Assembly: GCF_900129725.1 (NCBI RefSeq)
Contig: NZ_FQWQ01000001.1
Coordinates: 434,001 to 498,000 of the forward strand
Source of the DNA: Chryseolinea serpens
Lineage (GTDB): Bacteria; Bacteroidota; Bacteroidia; Cytophagales; Cyclobacteriaceae
Reading direction: 5' to 3'
DNA: 64,000 bases
This document shows positions 61,486 through 64,000 of the stretch, one piece after another; the stretch's first letter is position 1; each line of letters starts with the position of its first letter. The position numbers and the translations under genes are program-made. The notes below the pieces were generated by a model, which searched no databases, was not told the origin of the DNA, and was given only the letters and a program-made list of their open reading frames with translations.

Positions 61486-62964
61486 ATGGCTAACGTTCCT
61501 TTTGATATCGAGCAACTGAAAAATATTTCCAGGAGACACTTCCTCTGGGAGAGTGCCGCCGGTTTAGGAGCTGCAGCCTTGGGCACTTTCCTCGCAGGGT
61601 GTGACGCCCGGAATGCAGCACCCAAAAATCTGGCGACGGCCACTGACCCCATGTTGCCCAAGCCCTCTCATTTTCCCGGCAAGGCGAAGCGGGTCATCTA
61701 TCTCCACATGGCAGGAGCGCCGTCACAGCTGGAGTTGTTCGACTTCAAACCCGAATTACAAAAACTCCACAATCAGCTCTGCCCGCCGTCGCTGCTCGAG
61801 GGAAAACGATTCGCATTTATTCGCGGTACACCTAAGATGCTGGGCCCTCAGGCCGACTTCAAGCAGCGTGGCCAGTCGGGTGCGTTCATCTCAGAGCATT
61901 TACCGCACTTCGCGAAGATGGCGGATGAGGTATCGTTTTTGAAAGGCGTGTATACCGATCAGTTCAATCACGCTCCCGCGCAATTATTCGTGCACACCGG
62001 CTCACCACGTTTGGGCCGACCCAGCATCGGCTCGTGGGTGACGTATGGATTGGGATCCGAGAACAATAACCTGCCCGGCTTTGTCGTGCTCACCTCTGGA
62101 GGTAAGACTCCAGATGCCGGCAAGAGCGTATGGGGGAGCGGCTTCCTGCCGTCGGTCTATCAGGGCGTGCAATGCCGCTCGGAAGGCGACCCAGTGCTGT
62201 TCCTCAGCGACCCGGAAGGGGTGGACCGCGCCCTGAAGAAGAAGACCATCGATGCCATTAACGAAGTGAACCGGCAGCACTTTCAGGAGTATAACGACCC
62301 CGAAACGCTTACGCGGATAGCGCAGTATGAAATGGCCTTCCGCATGCAGGTGTCGGTTCCTGAGGTCATGAACATCAATTCTGAACCTGAGTATATCCAT
62401 CAACTGTACGGAACCACCCCAGGAAAGGCGTCTTTTGCCAACAACTGCCTGCTAGCCCGCAAGCTGGTGGAGCAGGATGTGCGGTTTGTGCAACTGTTCG
62501 ACTGGGGGTGGGACAGCCACGGCACGGACGAGAACCTGGCCATCGACATCGGCTTCCGCAATAAATGCCGGGAGATCGATCGCGCCATGACGGCGTTACT
62601 GCTCGACTTGAAGCAACGCGGCCTCCTGGAAGAAACGCTGGTGGTTTGGGGTGGCGAATTTGGAAGAACACCGATGCAGGAGAATCGCGAGAACAAGAAC
62701 AATCCTTTCCTGGGTCGCGACCATCATGTGGAAGCCTTCACCATGTGGATGGCCGGTGGTGGCATCAAGCAAGGCATGACGTGGGGAGAAACGGACGAGA
62801 TCGGATATTATCCCATCAACGGCAAGGTCTCTGTGCACGATGTTCAGGCCACCATCCTCAATCAACTGGGCATGGATCATGAAAAGCTGACGTATCACTT
62901 CCAGGGAAGACCCTTCCGGCTCACCGATGTGGCGGGTAAAGTCATCTCAGAAATCATTGCTTGA
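61486..62964 (+). CDS. DUF1501 exported protein
   Basis: A 492-residue protein with a twin-arginine motif (SRRHFLWESAAGLGAAALGTFLAGC), which may also be a lipobox. The body is the alkaline-phosphatase-like DUF1501 fold: VIYLHMAGAPSQLELFDFKPELQ, GFVVLTSGG, QLFDWGWDSHGTDENL, LVVWGGEFGRTPMQ and GRDHHVEAFTMWMAGGGI. It is the constant partner of PSD1 proteins; the reaction is unknown. It starts 12 bases after the PSD1 stop. Confidence 0.92.
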   Translation: MANVPFDIEQLKNISRRHFLWESAAGLGAAALGTFLAGCDARNAAPKNLATATDPMLPKPSHFPGKAKRVIYLHMAGAPSQLELFDFKPELQKLHNQLCPPSLLEGKRFAFIRGTPKMLGPQADFKQRGQSGAFISEHLPHFAKMADEVSFLKGVYTDQFNHAPAQLFVHTGSPRLGRPSIGSWVTYGLGSENNNLPGFVVLTSGGKTPDAGKSVWGSGFLPSVYQGVQCRSEGDPVLFLSDPEGVDRALKKKTIDAINEVNRQHFQEYNDPETLTRIAQYEMAFRMQVSVPEVMNINSEPEYIHQLYGTTPGKASFANNCLLARKLVEQDVRFVQLFDWGWDSHGTDENLAIDIGFRNKCREIDRAMTALLLDLKQRGLLEETLVVWGGEFGRTPMQENRENKNNPFLGRDHHVEAFTMWMAGGGIKQGMTWGETDEIGYYPINGKVSVHDVQATILNQLGMDHEKLTYHFQGRPFRLTDVAGKVISEIIA

Positions 62965-62992
62965 AATCAACTTTGTATTAGCCCATTATAGA

Positions 62993-63913
62993 ATGTCCTT
63001 AACACGTCGTAATTTTCTAGCGCTCAGCGCTTTATCCGGAACAACGCTTGCTATGAATCCATTAGAAACCTTGTCTAAACCTTTTGCTCACCACACGGCC
63101 GCGGCCGGTTTTGAATTGTTGATCTTCGCCACCAACTGGGGTTACACCGGAAGTTGGGATGAGTTTTGTGCCGCCATAAAAAAGGAAGGGTACGACGGTG
63201 CCGAAGCCTGGTATCCGCTGGATGCCGTCGAACGCAAAAGCTTTCTTGACGCATTTCAAAAACACAACCTGAAATATGGCTTTCTCGTGGGCGGGCAAGA
63301 AGCTGACTACCAAAAACATTTTCAGCAATTCAAAACCTCCCTGGAGCCTGCCGCCCTGGCAAACCCTGTGTACATCAACTGTCATTCGGGACGGGATCAC
63401 TTTTCGTTTGAACAGAATAAAGCGTTCATCGACCTCACCACCGAGGTGAGCGAGCGCACGAAAGTGCCCATTTATCACGAGACACATCGTTCGCGCATTT
63501 TGTATGCCGCGCCCGTCGCGCGCCAATACATGGAGAAGATCGCCCCGCTGCGGATCACGCTTGACATTTCGCACTGGTGCAATGTGCATGAGTCGTTGCT
63601 TACCGACCAGGCAGAAACGGTAGCCCTGGCGTTGAGTCGTACCGGCCATATCCATGCCCGCGTAGGCCATGCGGAAGGGCCGCAGGTGAACGACCCGCGT
63701 GCGCCCGAGTGGAACGATGCCGTGAGCGCACACTTTGCCTGGTGGGATAAGGTCGTGGAAGCAAAGCGCAAAGAGGGCAAACGACTGACGATGCTCACGG
63801 AATTCGGTCCCATCGACTATATGCCGGCCTTGCCCTATACGCGCCAGGCACTGGCCAATCAATGGGAGATCAATGTACACATGTTGAAAACACTTCGCGC
63901 CCGCTACGCCTGA
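62993..63913 (+). CDS. Tat-exported sugar phosphate isomerase/epimerase-like TIM barrel
   Basis: A 306-residue protein with a twin-arginine signal (TRRNFLALSALSGTTLA). The xylose-isomerase-like barrel shows FCAAIKKEGYDGAEAWYPLD, YINCHSGRDHF, PIYHETHRSR, RITLDISHWCNVHES and HIHARVGHAEGPQV, with metal-binding His, Glu and Asp positions. It is exported, unlike intracellular epimerases. The ATG at 62993 is chosen to start the signal. Its stop overlaps the next start by one base. Confidence 0.9.
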   Translation: MSLTRRNFLALSALSGTTLAMNPLETLSKPFAHHTAAAGFELLIFATNWGYTGSWDEFCAAIKKEGYDGAEAWYPLDAVERKSFLDAFQKHNLKYGFLVGGQEADYQKHFQQFKTSLEPAALANPVYINCHSGRDHFSFEQNKAFIDLTTEVSERTKVPIYHETHRSRILYAAPVARQYMEKIAPLRITLDISHWCNVHESLLTDQAETVALALSRTGHIHARVGHAEGPQVNDPRAPEWNDAVSAHFAWWDKVVEAKRKEGKRLTMLTEFGPIDYMPALPYTRQALANQWEINVHMLKTLRARYA

Positions 63914-64000
63914 TGCTTTGGTTGACACAAATTTTTGGAAGGCTTCATCCCATCCTTGTCCACCTGCCCATCGGCATTTTGTTTCTGGGTTTTCTGTTCG
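63913..64000 (+). CDS. DUF2231-like membrane protein, 5' part
   Basis: The first 29 codons (MLWLTQIFGRLHPILVHLPIGILFLGFLF) are visible before the window ends. The HPxxVHLPIG motif is typical of DUF2231-like membrane proteins, which in PSD1 clusters are often joined to a planctomycete cytochrome c domain. It overlaps the preceding stop by one base (TGATG). Confidence 0.65.
   Translation, partial: MLWLTQIFGRLHPILVHLPIGILFLGFLF

Noticed and set aside
1-64000. tRNA, rRNA, riboswitch or transposase genes
   Set aside because: No T-arm-like or known aptamer core sequences, and no transposase-like protein, were noticed on reading; a covariance-model scan was not possible.

Overview
The window looks like a chromosomal segment of a Bacteroidota bacterium, most likely a Cytophagales-type soil or freshwater heterotroph (Chryseolinea/Ohtaekwangia-like; the genus is a guess). 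The reasons are: near absence of Shine-Dalgarno sequences; several upstream boxes matching the Bacteroidota -7 element TAnnTTTG; a FecR protein with a DUF4974-type C-terminus; GSCFA, DUF1080, DUF3108 and PSD1/DUF1501 proteins; a fused NagB-LmbE protein; and ribosomal protein bTHX. I see no rRNA, tRNA, CRISPR array, phage or transposase.

Layout. 1-5.9 kb: dapD, a DUF3108 protein, a multi-PAS histidine kinase with an overlapping receiver, and mscL. 5.9-12.7 kb: an accessory-looking stretch with a Tat-exported FAD oxidoreductase plus cytochrome c bracketed by two copies of a modular intergenic repeat, an orphan FtsX-type permease and an orphan FecR anti-sigma factor. 12.8-16 kb: 3-hydroxyacyl-CoA dehydrogenase, a small lipoprotein, a sterol-desaturase-family enzyme and a membrane protein. 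16-21.8 kb: parE-parC (ParC with a histone-H1-like Lys/Ala tail) and an OmpA-type protein. 21.8-28.5 kb: acyltransferase, lactonase-like beta-propeller, M15 peptidase/GH1 pair and an M13 metallopeptidase lipoprotein.

28.7-36.7 kb is the best-defined regulatory unit: bTHX, a Trp-rich leader peptide with terminator and antiterminator arms, then trpE-G-D-C-F-B-A and a DAHP synthase. This is a complete chorismate-to-tryptophan pathway that also controls its own entry step, apparently by ribosome-mediated attenuation.

36.7-42 kb holds an ArsC-like protein, a second kinase, hemF and a fused E1 2-oxoacid dehydrogenase. 42-53 kb is carbohydrate salvage: DUF1080, GH116, a SecD-head-like protein, GH29 fucosidase, DUF255/YyaL, GSCFA and NagB-LmbE. 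53.2-56.7 kb carries the circularly permuted ATP-grasp / alpha-E / transglutaminase triad. 56.8-58 kb is rpsF-rpsR-rplI. From 58.7 kb to the edge is a PSD1 cytochrome / DUF1501 / TIM-barrel cluster that continues past the window.

No wholly new defence or mobile system is visible. The strongest items for follow-up are the trp attenuator fused downstream of bTHX, the modular repeats flanking the flavoprotein/cytochrome cassette, three further inverted-repeat structures, the NagB-LmbE fusion with a substituted catalytic position, and the SecD-head-like orphan.
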